Of a DNA stretch of 64,000 nt, positions 33,680-42,167 are shown piece after piece. Each line of letters opens with the position of its first letter. Within the stretch, counting starts at the first letter, position 1. The notes beneath the pieces were generated by a model that was not told where the DNA came from, searched no databases, and saw only the letters and a list, made by a program, of their open reading frames with translations. The stretch is from JAEUIE01 sp047602475 (GTDB lineage: Bacteria > Planctomycetota > Planctomycetia > Gemmatales > HRBIN36), in NCBI GenBank assembly GCA_047602475.1, contig JASGHE010000002.1, forward strand, positions 2,170,001 through 2,234,000, read 5' to 3'. Position numbers and translations under genes: made by a program.

Positions 33680-34534
33680 TTAGTCCACAAAGGTAAACTC
33701 GTTGAGGTTCCACAGTAGTCGCCCCAACTGCTCCAGCCCATGTTTCTGGACATAGGCTGAGAGGGTTCGCACTTCATCGCTGGTTGCCTCTCGCTGCACC
33801 GCCAAACGCACCGCCAACTTTACTTGTTGTGATACATCAGGCTCACTCTTTACCCTTGCCGCCAGGTTCTTGCTCATCACCAGCAACAGCGGATCGTTCA
33901 ACAAGGCTAGAGCCTGTAGTGGTGATGTCGTCTGAGTCCGTTTTTCGACAAGTATCGAGGGATCAGCACAATCCATCGTGGCCATCCAGGGGTTCTGCTG
34001 CGAGCGAACGATGGAGCGATAGATGGATCGTCGATATTGCCTGGGATCGTTCGGGTCTTTCAGTTCATAGCGATAGTGGGGAGAATGCTCAGGCTTCTCG
34101 ACGATGTAATCCTGATAGCTGGGTCCACCCATCGTGAGGTCGAGCTTGTCGGCGATTTGCAGGATGCTGTCCCGCAGTGCTTCAGCTTCAAGCCGTCGTC
34201 GGTTCATGTGCCAGAGCAGTTTGTTGTTGCTGTCTACTGAAAGGCCAGTCTTTCCTGTTGGCTGGCTCGATTGCCGATAGACGGCACTGGTGACGAGGAG
34301 GCGATGCAGTTTCTTGAACGAGGCATGCCGGCGGAAGTCATTGGCCAGCCAGTCGAGCAGTTCGGGATGCGAGGGCAACTGCCCCATGCGGCCAAAGTCG
34401 TTGGGGGTTTCGACGAGGCCTTGGCCGAAGTGGTACTGCCAGACTCGGTTGACGATAGAGCGCCAGGTGAGGGGGTTGTCCTTCGAGGTAATCCATTTGG
34501 CGATGCGCCGCTCTCCGTTGCCCCTCGTCGGCAT
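33680..34534 (-). CDS. DUF1553 domain, 3' part of the DUF1549/DUF1553 protein (frameshifted)
   Basis: C-terminal DUF1553 part of the gene starting at 36659. The hallmark sequence is IAKWITSKDNPLTWRSIVNRVWQ, followed by FGRMGQLPSHPELLDWLA, RRRLEAEALRDSIL and ALALLNDP. True coding in this frame begins near 34504. One extra base at about 34505 separates it from the upstream part; deleting it gives QRRAAIAKWITS, the family consensus. Confidence 0.85.
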   Translation of the reverse strand: MPTRGNGERRIAKWITSKDNPLTWRSIVNRVWQYHFGQGLVETPNDFGRMGQLPSHPELLDWLANDFRRHASFKKLHRLLVTSAVYRQSSQPTGKTGLSVDSNNKLLWHMNRRRLEAEALRDSILQIADKLDLTMGGPSYQDYIVEKPEHSPHYRYELKDPNDPRQYRRSIYRSIVRSQQNPWMATMDCADPSILVEKRTQTTSPLQALALLNDPLLLVMSKNLAARVKSEPDVSQQVKLAVRLAVQREATSDEVRTLSAYVQKHGLEQLGRLLWNLNEFTFVD

Positions 34535-36659
34535 CCTTCGGCAGTTGGAACCCGTTCGGTAGCTGCTTCAGCAGGCTAAGCGTGCCCGGCTCTACTTCAC
34601 GCATCGGTTTCTGCACGTTGCCGCGCTGCAGCAGTGAGATGGGACGTGGCTTGCCGCCTGCCTTGCCAGTGCCGATGAAGTTGCCGCTGCCGTGGTGAAC
34701 TGTGCCGGCGTAGACGGTCGACGAAGCGGGGAGTTTCTTGATCTCAGCCTGAGTCGAAGCCAAGGCTGTTTCAGCTTCTTTGATCTTGGACTTCAAGGAA
34801 TCGGGAATCAATTGGGCATGGAGCTCATCGTATTTTCTTTTGAGTTCATGCTGCCGCTTCAGATCAACAGGTTTGGGAACGATACCATCAACGAGATTGG
34901 ATTTCGCCCAGCGGGCGGGGGCTTCGATGGAATCAAGTGCGGTCACATTGGCCTTCAAGGCCCGGTTGGTGCCGGTGCGGTCGAAGACTCTCACCTCGGC
35001 CAGAGCGAACATGTAGTCGTTCTGCCGGGAGGCCAGTTCCAGCGCGGTGATGCGGATATAGCGGGCCTTCATCTCGGCCGCAAAAGACAGAGGAACCGTG
35101 CCGGGATTGTCTTGCACTATTTGTCCATGATCGACTATGGCAACCGCATCCTTCATGTCAGCATTGGCTGAAGCGGTGATGCGATAGCGGCGAGGGAAGC
35201 CGAATCCCGCCCCGATGTTGTTGAAGTCATCGTAACAGCCGACGAGTTCAATGCGGCTGATGTCGATCATCTCCCGGAGATCAATCTGTACCCACTTCTC
35301 GGTCGTGGCTTTGTTCGCCAGTTGACTGTGGTAGCCATATTCAGGGTGAGTGTTGGCCTGCACCTTCTTCAGGCTTTCGATTTCCCTGGCGATCTGCGTG
35401 AGTTCCGGCGAGCTAATGAGTGCTTGTCTCTGTTGGTGTAGCTGTATCAACTCCCTCAGTGCTGATTCCGTCTCTTTCAACAGCTTGCGACGTCGAGCGA
35501 TGGCTGGGTCAAGATCATACTGTTTGTCGGCCCGATCAACTGCGGCGAAGACGGCCTGCAAGCGGTAGTAGTCTTCCGAGGGGATCGGATCGAACTTGTG
35601 GTTGTGGCACTGAGCACAATGGGCCGTGATGCTCTGGAAAGTGTTGATCGTGTTGGCTACCATGTCATCCCGGTCGAGATGCCGGGCGATCTTGCCGTCG
35701 ATTTTGGTTTCGGGCAGTTCAGCGTGACCGATGAAGTCCCATGGTCCGGCGGAGATGAAACCGAGGGCTTCGATGCCATCACGGGTATCTGGGTAGAGCA
35801 CATCGCCGGCCAACTGTTCTTCGACAAACCGTGCATAAGGTTTGTCAGTATTGAAAGCACGGATGACGTAGTCCCGGTAGGGCCAGGCGTTGGGGCGGGG
35901 CTGGTCTTTGTCGTAGCCATGCGTTTCGCCGTAGTGGACGACATCGAGCCAATGGCGGGCCCAGCGTTCGCCATAGCGGTCGGAAGCAAGGTAGCGATCA
36001 ACGAGTTTCTCGTAAGTCAGCGGGTCGGCATCTTTGACGAACGCATCAACCTCTTCCGGTGTCGGCGGGAGTCCAAGCAGATCGTACTTGAGGCGACGAA
36101 TCAGCGTACGGCGATTCGCTTCGGGACTAGGCTGTAGCTGTTTCTTCTGAAGAGCGTCCCAGATGAAGGCATCGACCGGGGTGCGTGCCCATTTCTTGCC
36201 CGCTTCTGAGAGTGTTGGTGCAGGTTGCGAAGCCAGGGGCTTGAACGACCACCAGTCTTCCTTCGATGATGAAGTTGACTCCGGCCACTTCGCCCCTTCA
36301 TCGATCCAACTCCGGAGGAGAGCAACCTCTTCTTTGGTCAGTCGCGGTCCTTTGGGCGGCATGATTGAATCAGGTTCCAGCCCAGCTACATATCGATAGA
36401 GCGGACTCTTGCTGCTCTGGCCGGGCACAATGGCTTGCCCTAGATCGCCGCCTTTGAGGGCTGCTTCACGCTGATCGAGCCGAAGGCCGTTCTTCTGCTT
36501 CTCCGGGCCGTGGCACTGGTAGCAATGCTTCTGGAAGAGGGGGGCTATCTGTTGAGTGAAGTCGATGGCCGGTTTCTTGTCATCATTCACAGGCATCCAG
36601 GAAGCCCCTGTGAAGCCGGCGACAGTCAACAAGAGTAGAGAGAAGAGGCTGGTACGCAT
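34338..36659 (-). CDS. Planctomycete cytochrome-type DUF1549 protein with discoidin domain, 5' part
   Basis: Exported protein, about 992 residues when repaired. After the signal peptide comes a cytochrome-c-like PSCyt1 domain with haem site HCYQCHGPEKQKNGLRLD and MPPKGPRLT. DUF1549 follows (DAFIWDALQKK, RRLKYDLLGLPPTP, ARHWLDVVHYGETHGYD, a second CAQCHNHKFDPI). Between DUF1549 and DUF1553 sits an F5/8-type (discoidin) sugar-binding-like domain, about residues 440-590 (TEKWVQIDLREMIDISRIEL). The frame breaks near 34505; sequence from there to 34338 is noise. Likely co-transcribed with the DUF1501 gene. Such pairs are thought to act at the cell surface; substrate unknown. Confidence 0.87.
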   Translation of the reverse strand: MRTSLFSLLLLTVAGFTGASWMPVNDDKKPAIDFTQQIAPLFQKHCYQCHGPEKQKNGLRLDQREAALKGGDLGQAIVPGQSSKSPLYRYVAGLEPDSIMPPKGPRLTKEEVALLRSWIDEGAKWPESTSSSKEDWWSFKPLASQPAPTLSEAGKKWARTPVDAFIWDALQKKQLQPSPEANRRTLIRRLKYDLLGLPPTPEEVDAFVKDADPLTYEKLVDRYLASDRYGERWARHWLDVVHYGETHGYDKDQPRPNAWPYRDYVIRAFNTDKPYARFVEEQLAGDVLYPDTRDGIEALGFISAGPWDFIGHAELPETKIDGKIARHLDRDDMVANTINTFQSITAHCAQCHNHKFDPIPSEDYYRLQAVFAAVDRADKQYDLDPAIARRRKLLKETESALRELIQLHQQRQALISSPELTQIAREIESLKKVQANTHPEYGYHSQLANKATTEKWVQIDLREMIDISRIELVGCYDDFNNIGAGFGFPRRYRITASANADMKDAVAIVDHGQIVQDNPGTVPLSFAAEMKARYIRITALELASRQNDYMFALAEVRVFDRTGTNRALKANVTALDSIEAPARWAKSNLVDGIVPKPVDLKRQHELKRKYDELHAQLIPDSLKSKIKEAETALASTQAEIKKLPASSTVYAGTVHHGSGNFIGTGKAGGKPRPISLLQRGNVQKPMREVEPGTLSLLKQLPNGFQLPKDADEGQRRAAHRQMDYLEGQPPHLALYRQPSLAVPLRPRPRRNPQRLWPHGAVALASRTARLAGQ

Positions 36660-36871
36660 ACAGGATGAAGATGCCGTCACTTGTGGTGGGTAACATTCGA
36701 GCAGAAGATCATAATGACATACTCAAGACGGGTAGTCAATTGTGAAGCCGGGGCAGTAATCTTCATCAAGATAATTTGCTTACTTCTCATCAACTGCTTG
36801 ACGATGAGGCGAAAACACTGATGATGTGAATAATTCAGCAATCTCTCCCCATATTGAGGTGCCCCCCCACG

Positions 36872-38782
36872 ATGAAGCTCCTGGAGCAGTGGACGATTCA
36901 AGACGCATTCGATCTTTACAACATCCGTAACTGGGGCAAGGGCTATTTCAGCATCAATGCCGAGGGGCACGTTACGGTTCATCCGAGCAAGAACGATCAG
37001 CCGGGCATCGATCTCAAGAAGCTCATTGATCAATTGCAGGCTCGTGGCATTCAGCTTCCCATCCTCCTGCGTTTCACCGATATTCTCCGCCACCGCATCT
37101 CCGAAATGCATCAGGCCTTTCAGCAGGCCATGCAGGAGTTCCAGTATCAGAACACCTACTGCAGCGTCTACCCGATCAAGGTGAATCAGCAGCGTCAGGT
37201 GGTTGAAGAGATCATCAACTTCGTGGCGCCGCTTCAGTTCGGATTGGAAGCAGGGTCGAAGCCTGAACTGCTGGCGGTACTGGCCCTCACCAGCGGCCAT
37301 GATGTTCCCATCATCTGCAATGGCTTCAAAGATGATGAGTTTATCAAGATGACTATGCTTGCCCGCAAGTTGGGCAAGAACATCATTCCCGTGGTCGAGA
37401 AGTTCACCGAACTGACGAGCATCGTCAAGCACGCAAAGGATCTGGGGATCAAGCCGGTCATCGGCGTGCGGGCCAAGCTGGCGGCTCGTGGGGCAGGGCG
37501 GTGGAAGCTATCAGCAGGATACCGCTCCAAGTTTGGGCTCACCATCACGGAAATCCTCGACGCTGTTGAATACCTCAAGGGCGAGGGGATGGCTGACAGC
37601 CTGCAACTGCTCCACTTCCATCTCGGCAGCCAGATCACCAACATCCGCAATGTGAAGGGTGCCATCAACGAGGCTGTGCGGGTTTATGTTGAACTGCATC
37701 GCCTCGGTGCGGGCATGAAGTATCTGGACGTTGGGGGTGGTTTAGGGATCGATTACGACGGTTCGCAGACTGACTTTGAATCGTCGATCAACTACACGAT
37801 GCAGGAATACGCCAACGACATCGTCTTCCGCATCAAGGATATCTGCGACGAAGCCAGCGTGCCTCATCCGACGATCATCACCGAAAGTGGTCGTGGCATG
37901 GTGGCGTACCACAGCGTGCTCGTGTTCGATGTGCTGGGCACCAGTAGCTTTGATCATTTCCAGATACCGGCCAAGCTGCCTGAAGATGCTCCAAAGCCCG
38001 TCGTGGAGCTTTACGCAGCTTGTACAGAGCTGAACAAGAAGAACTACCTCGAGTGTTACCACGATGCCTCGCAGGCCATCGATGAGACACTCACGCTGTT
38101 CAATACCGGGCACCTCGATCTCGAAACCCGAGGTTTGACGGAGAGGCTGTTCTGGAGTTTCTCCAGCAAGTTGCTCAAGCTCATCAAGGAAATGGATTAC
38201 GTTCCGGATGAGCTGGTGGGATTGCAGGCGATGGTCTCGGACACCTACTTCTGCAACTTCTCGGTGTTCCAGTCGATGCCTGATGCCTGGGCTATCAAAC
38301 AGTTGTTCCCGATCATGCCCATTCACCGCTTGCAGGAAGTGCCGACCCGACAGGGAATCCTGGGGGACATCACCTGCGACAGTGATGGCAAGATCGATCA
38401 GTTTATCGACCTGAAAGACGTCAAGAACACGCTGGAACTGCATGAAGTGAAGAATGCCCCGTACTTTATCGGTGTGTTCCTCGTCGGTGCCTACCAGGAA
38501 ATCCTCGGCGATCTGCACAATCTCCTCGGTGACACGAACGCTGTCCATGTGAAGATTGACGAAGACGGCGAGCCTATCATCGAAGAGGTGATCAAGGGCG
38601 ATTCGGTGCGAGAGGTACTGGCCTATGTGCAATACTCGGCTGATAAGCTGGCCCAGTTGATGCGGCGGGATGTGGAGAAGGCGGTTAAAGCTAATCGCGT
38701 CAACGTGGAAGAATCGAGGGCCTTCCTGCGGTTCTATGAGGCGGGGCTGGAAGGATATACGTACCTCGAAGAGGCAGAATAG
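36872..38782 (+). CDS. speA: Biosynthetic arginine decarboxylase
   Basis: PLP enzyme that decarboxylates arginine to agmatine, the first step of polyamine synthesis by the agmatine route. At 636 residues it is typical of SpeA. The N-terminus WTIQDAFDLYNIRNWGKGYF is characteristic. The PLP lysine is in YPIKVNQQ (about residue 103), and the barrel contains HFHLGSQI and DVGGGLGIDYDG. The C-terminal sheet domain has ITCDSDGKID. GAGGTG lies 10 bases before ATG 36872; a TTG at 36854 is less likely. It stands alone and is followed by a short hairpin. Confidence 0.97.
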   Translation: MKLLEQWTIQDAFDLYNIRNWGKGYFSINAEGHVTVHPSKNDQPGIDLKKLIDQLQARGIQLPILLRFTDILRHRISEMHQAFQQAMQEFQYQNTYCSVYPIKVNQQRQVVEEIINFVAPLQFGLEAGSKPELLAVLALTSGHDVPIICNGFKDDEFIKMTMLARKLGKNIIPVVEKFTELTSIVKHAKDLGIKPVIGVRAKLAARGAGRWKLSAGYRSKFGLTITEILDAVEYLKGEGMADSLQLLHFHLGSQITNIRNVKGAINEAVRVYVELHRLGAGMKYLDVGGGLGIDYDGSQTDFESSINYTMQEYANDIVFRIKDICDEASVPHPTIITESGRGMVAYHSVLVFDVLGTSSFDHFQIPAKLPEDAPKPVVELYAACTELNKKNYLECYHDASQAIDETLTLFNTGHLDLETRGLTERLFWSFSSKLLKLIKEMDYVPDELVGLQAMVSDTYFCNFSVFQSMPDAWAIKQLFPIMPIHRLQEVPTRQGILGDITCDSDGKIDQFIDLKDVKNTLELHEVKNAPYFIGVFLVGAYQEILGDLHNLLGDTNAVHVKIDEDGEPIIEEVIKGDSVREVLAYVQYSADKLAQLMRRDVEKAVKANRVNVEESRAFLRFYEAGLEGYTYLEEAE

Positions 38783-38784
38783 TA

Positions 38785-38805
38785 GACGCGGCTTCCAGCC
38801 GCGTC
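38785..38805. repeat. Short hairpin after speA
   Basis: Perfect 9-bp arms GACGCGGCT / AGCCGCGTC around TCC, two bases after the speA stop. No T-run follows, so termination here is uncertain. Confidence 0.6.
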
Positions 38806-38852
38806 AGCAGTCGACATGGAATCACTAGATGTGGTGAAGGGGCCGCACCAAC

Positions 38853-38896
38853 GCTCCCCCTCACCCCCAACCCCTCTCCCGCCAGGGGAGAGGAGA
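38853..38896. repeat. CCCCTC/GAGGGG repeat copy
   Basis: CTCCCCCTCACCCCCAACCC followed by CTCTCCCGCCAGGGGAGAG. It matches the element at 59758, which is read into the DUF559 gene, and lies between two convergent genes. Confidence 0.72.
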
Positions 38897-38904
38897 GAAA
38901 AACA

Positions 38905-39504
38905 CTAATTAAACCACGCAAAGTACCCTATCCGCAACGGGTTATCGAACACCCGCAACACGCCAAAGATGGCATTGAGATCCATCATTGGTCCCTTTTC
39001 CAGATACTTGGCAGCCGGGCCATCGCGCATGACGACGTCGAAATCAATCGTGGTGGGAGGTTCTTCCAGTAAGGTCTTGAGATTCAGACCTTTGCCGTCG
39101 AGTTTGTTCAACAGCATATCGATGGGCAGCAGTTTCTTGCCTTCCAGGATTGCTTCAAGTTCACCCATCATGTTCAACCAGCCGGTGATCATGTCGTCGC
39201 GCACCGGCATGTCGAAGACGCCTTTCTGCCTGCTGTTGGGCAGCCATTCGTAATCGTCGTCGGTCTCGGCACGAATGAAGCGCCAGGTTTCCCGGTTGAG
39301 CTTGCAAACTTCCAGCAGGTGATGGCGAAACTCGCTGAGCCGCTGGGGTTCCTTGAAGGTGATCTTGCCGTTTCGCATCATCTGCTTGTCCCGAAGCAGC
39401 TTCTCTTCCGGTTCGGACAAGACCGGCCTGACTCGAGGAAACAACTCCTTGGCGAAGAAGTAGAATTCGGATTCTGTATCGATGGCGAGATAGAGCTCCA
39501 GCAT
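38905..39504 (-). CDS. Hypothetical secreted protein, 3' part (frameshifted)
   Basis: C-terminal half of the gene starting at 40106. Soluble and mixed helical. No motif recognised; the stretch ETDDDYEWLPNSRQKGVFDMPV and the tail NPLRIGYFAWFN are distinctive. True coding in this frame begins near 39526, where one missing base separates the parts; restoring it gives WFRTYCHLLSSMLELYLAIDT. Confidence 0.7.
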   Translation of the reverse strand: MLELYLAIDTESEFYFFAKELFPRVRPVLSEPEEKLLRDKQMMRNGKITFKEPQRLSEFRHHLLEVCKLNRETWRFIRAETDDDYEWLPNSRQKGVFDMPVRDDMITGWLNMMGELEAILEGKKLLPIDMLLNKLDGKGLNLKTLLEEPPTTIDFDVVMRDGPAAKYLEKGPMMDLNAIFGVLRVFDNPLRIGYFAWFN

Positions 39505-40106
39505 GCTGCTGAGCAGGTGACAATAGTGCGGAACCAGGCTACGTCGCCACGATCGAAGTGGACCCGAAACTCGGGGTTGGACCTGAGTAGATCAGGTGGG
39601 CTACCCATCAGCTTGGTGAGGATGTCCAGAAACCGGTCGGTGGCCTGACCGTCGCCATCGAGATCGATCTTGATGCCGGCCAGCCGAACACGAAGCTTGA
39701 CGGTTTCGTCGGTGATGCCAGCCAAGGTGGCATCGGCCTGCATCATGTCTTTACAGAAGTCATCAAGGATGCGGCGGAAACGAGCGTATGAGATGGGTGC
39801 AGGATCAGGATTGGTCGGCACCGGCAGCCGAACGAAGGGCACCCAGTTGTTAGTGCTTTTGAGTCCATGATCGTAGAACGATTGCCCCAACCGCTCGACG
39901 CCGCGAACGATCTGCAGCAGGCCCAGTCCGAAGCGGGCCTCGTCATCCTTAGGGTTTTTCCGAAGGGCGGCTTGCAGGGCATGCTCGCCGGCCTGCAACT
40001 GGCCTGAGTGAAGATATTGTTCCACGAGTGGCGGGCGGTCTTCGTAAGCCTGAGCGACGGTGAAGCCTATCAACGAAAGAGCAATGGCGAAAGCGATTCT
40101 GGGCAT
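39378..40106 (-). CDS. Hypothetical secreted protein with TPR-like start, 5' part
   Basis: Exported protein, 400 residues when repaired. The signal peptide MPRIAFAIALSLIGFTVAQA is clear. A short TPR-like segment follows (QLQAGEHALQAALRKNPKDDEARFGLGLLQ taken in two helices), then an unassigned region with IDLDGDGQATD, which could bind calcium as an EF-hand-like loop. The frame is lost near 39526, and everything downstream to 39378 is out of frame. Function unknown; similar architectures occur in planctomycete secreted proteins. Confidence 0.72.
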   Translation of the reverse strand: MPRIAFAIALSLIGFTVAQAYEDRPPLVEQYLHSGQLQAGEHALQAALRKNPKDDEARFGLGLLQIVRGVERLGQSFYDHGLKSTNNWVPFVRLPVPTNPDPAPISYARFRRILDDFCKDMMQADATLAGITDETVKLRVRLAGIKIDLDGDGQATDRFLDILTKLMGSPPDLLRSNPEFRVHFDRGDVAWFRTIVTCSAACWSSISPSIQNPNSTSSPRSCFLESGRSCPNRKRSCFGTSR

Positions 40107-40170
40107 GGCAGTGTTCCTTGTTACTGCACATGATACTGCTGATCGCCAGTGTGAGTTTCACTAATCAATA

Positions 40171-40473
40171 TTAGTTCGTACTGAAATCGAGAGATAACGA
40201 TTCACGATTGAGCGGATCTTTCACAAACTTGTTCCTGCACCCGGCACAGAGATCGAACTTCATCACCTGGCGGGGCGGGGCTTCGTGATACGCCAGGCCG
40301 TCATCTTCCAGAGCCTGTAACAACTGACTCACTGCTTCGAGGTTATCGCTATTCAGGTCATCTTCCGTCAACTCCGTCTGCCCCTTGGCCAGCACTTCCA
40401 TCCTTAGGACATAATACTGGCTCAGTTCAGGTAGAATCTCCTTGCCGCACAGATCGCAGGAAATCAGCACCAT
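40171..40473 (-). CDS. Small zinc-ribbon-like protein
   Basis: Cytoplasmic protein of 100 residues with two CxxC pairs at the ends: CDLCGKE near residue 6 and CAGCRNKF near residue 77. Together they could bind one zinc ion. Between them lies an acidic helical segment (TELTEDDLNSDNLEAVSQLL). GAGGT is found nine bases before the ATG. It lies between the secreted protein gene and the kinase-receiver gene, all on the minus strand but with wide gaps. No family name can be given. Confidence 0.72.
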   Translation of the reverse strand: MVLISCDLCGKEILPELSQYYVLRMEVLAKGQTELTEDDLNSDNLEAVSQLLQALEDDGLAYHEAPPRQVMKFDLCAGCRNKFVKDPLNRESLSLDFSTN

Positions 40474-40643
40474 GATGGAATACCTCGTTCGGAAATAGAC
40501 TGAGCAGCCTGACGGAGCGTAGACGGCATTAATCTCTATCTATCCACCACTCGCAGGTTTTCGGTCGCTTGTCAAGTGGTTTCTTCAGAACCGTGCGCCG
40601 GTGGTGGAATTGCGCTTGCATCAGAAAAGAATGTTGGTCTCAA

Positions 40644-42095
40644 TTACTCAGTCTCAGTTTGATCCACCGGAGCCACTTCTAGCAGTTTGGCCGTCAATTC
40701 ATGCATCTTCAAGGGGCGTTTCAAGATGGTGACATGATTCAGCAAGTCGGAATCGATCATTGACTCAACGCCATTCTGATTTTCTGAAACGATGACAAGC
40801 GCGTGGCACGGTATGTTCACGTTACGGGATTTTCTCAAGACTGCATTGATGATGCCCAGGCCATCTTCGCCTATGGTGCCGATATCCATGATGAGAACAT
40901 CGTAGGGGCTTTGCTGATACCGATCGTAGGCTCGTGCCGGGTCACTGGCGATGAGCACACGGTACTTCATTTTCTTCAGTTTATCGCGCAGCACATTTTG
41001 CAGTTTTTCATCGTTTTCGGCAACGAAGATGGTTTTCGCTGAGGTATGAGTGCCGATTCGGCCTCCGCTGATTTCAGCGCGAGCTTGCTGAATGGCATCG
41101 AGCAATTGAGCAGGGGTCTGGAATCGTTTGGCCGGCTCGAGTTCCATCATGGTGGTCACCAGCCGATGCACCGTGGCGGCACCGGGGCCCTGAATGTCTG
41201 TCACTTTCAAGGTGTGCGCTCCGGTGAACCGGTCTTTGGCCATGTGCTGATGCTTGTTTCGGGAATGAGCCAGGGGTGAATGACCGGTGAGCATTTCATA
41301 AGCAACGCAACCGGCAAAGTAGATGTCGCTACGAACGTCGCCATAGGGAGCATCTGTCGCTCTTTCGAGGCCGGCGTAATCGACCGTGCGCTGCTGGGTG
41401 CCCTTATCAGCTTCGGTAATAAAACGGGCTGATATCTGGGCAAGGCCATAGTCCGTGACCTTGGCGATGCCCGAGCTGGAAATCAGAATGTTGGTCGGCT
41501 TCATATCTCGATGGGTGATGCCCTTGCTGTTAGCGTAAGTCAACGCCTGGGCCACGTCTTCAAGCCGTTTGAGAGTCTCTGTCGTATCGAAGCTTTTGCG
41601 GATGTGGAGGAGGTCGCGTAAATTGGCTCCTTCGACAAACTCCATCACGATGTAGTATTGACCAGTCTTGTCATCCTTACCAACTGATAGGACTTCGACG
41701 ATGTTGTTGTGCCGCAACCCCATGCCCAAGCGGCCTTCGCGCTCAAACATCTGGATCACTTCAGGCTTATCAGTCCATCGTTGCCTGAGGACCTTGATGG
41801 CAACGACACGTCCGGAACTGGGATCATCCGCACGATAGACCCGCCCGAAGGTACCGGAGTGAATCTTGTAGAGCAAGCGGAAACTGCCCATGAAGTAGCC
41901 ATGCATATCGCCTTTGAGCAGCTTGTCGACCTGAAGCGAGGTCAACAGACCATGCCGGCTCAGCATGGAGAGTAATGGTTCCGGATCGATTTCGACATCG
42001 CCCAATTCTTCCAGGCAATCCTGCACCTGGGCCGGGGTGGCCAGACGCAGCTTGACGATCAACTGGGCCATTTGTTTGCGGGTCAGTTCAGCCAT
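40644..42095 (-). CDS. Ser/Thr kinase fused to a response-regulator receiver domain
   Basis: Cytoplasmic signalling protein of 483 residues. An N-terminal helical module (about 1-70, ELTRKQMAQLIVKLRL) resembles the region that precedes many planctomycete kinases. The kinase core has SGTFGRVYRA, VAIKVLRQRW, ITHRDMKPTN and VTDYGLAQ (DYG in place of DFG). After a linker a receiver domain spans about residues 360-475: FVAENDE acidic pair, phosphoacceptor Asp in VLIMDIGT, and the Lys in TILKRPLK. It joins one- and two-component logic in one chain. ATG 42095 is preferred; a TTG at 42134 lacks a ribosome site. Confidence 0.9.
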   Translation of the reverse strand: MAELTRKQMAQLIVKLRLATPAQVQDCLEELGDVEIDPEPLLSMLSRHGLLTSLQVDKLLKGDMHGYFMGSFRLLYKIHSGTFGRVYRADDPSSGRVVAIKVLRQRWTDKPEVIQMFEREGRLGMGLRHNNIVEVLSVGKDDKTGQYYIVMEFVEGANLRDLLHIRKSFDTTETLKRLEDVAQALTYANSKGITHRDMKPTNILISSSGIAKVTDYGLAQISARFITEADKGTQQRTVDYAGLERATDAPYGDVRSDIYFAGCVAYEMLTGHSPLAHSRNKHQHMAKDRFTGAHTLKVTDIQGPGAATVHRLVTTMMELEPAKRFQTPAQLLDAIQQARAEISGGRIGTHTSAKTIFVAENDEKLQNVLRDKLKKMKYRVLIASDPARAYDRYQQSPYDVLIMDIGTIGEDGLGIINAVLRKSRNVNIPCHALVIVSENQNGVESMIDSDLLNHVTILKRPLKMHELTAKLLEVAPVDQTETE

Positions 42096-42167
42096 GAGAG
42101 GAAGAGGTAAAGAAGATCGTGGGGATGAATTCAATAGATATAGATTAAAACAACGGAATCATTGACG

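Noticed and set aside
36677..37432. Minus-strand open frame of 251 codons over the start of speA
   Set aside because: It lies antisense to the conserved SpeA N-terminus; the speA reading explains all conserved motifs.
37742..38632. Minus-strand open frame of 296 codons inside speA
   Set aside because: It is antisense to conserved SpeA sequence, with no signal, motif or ribosome site.
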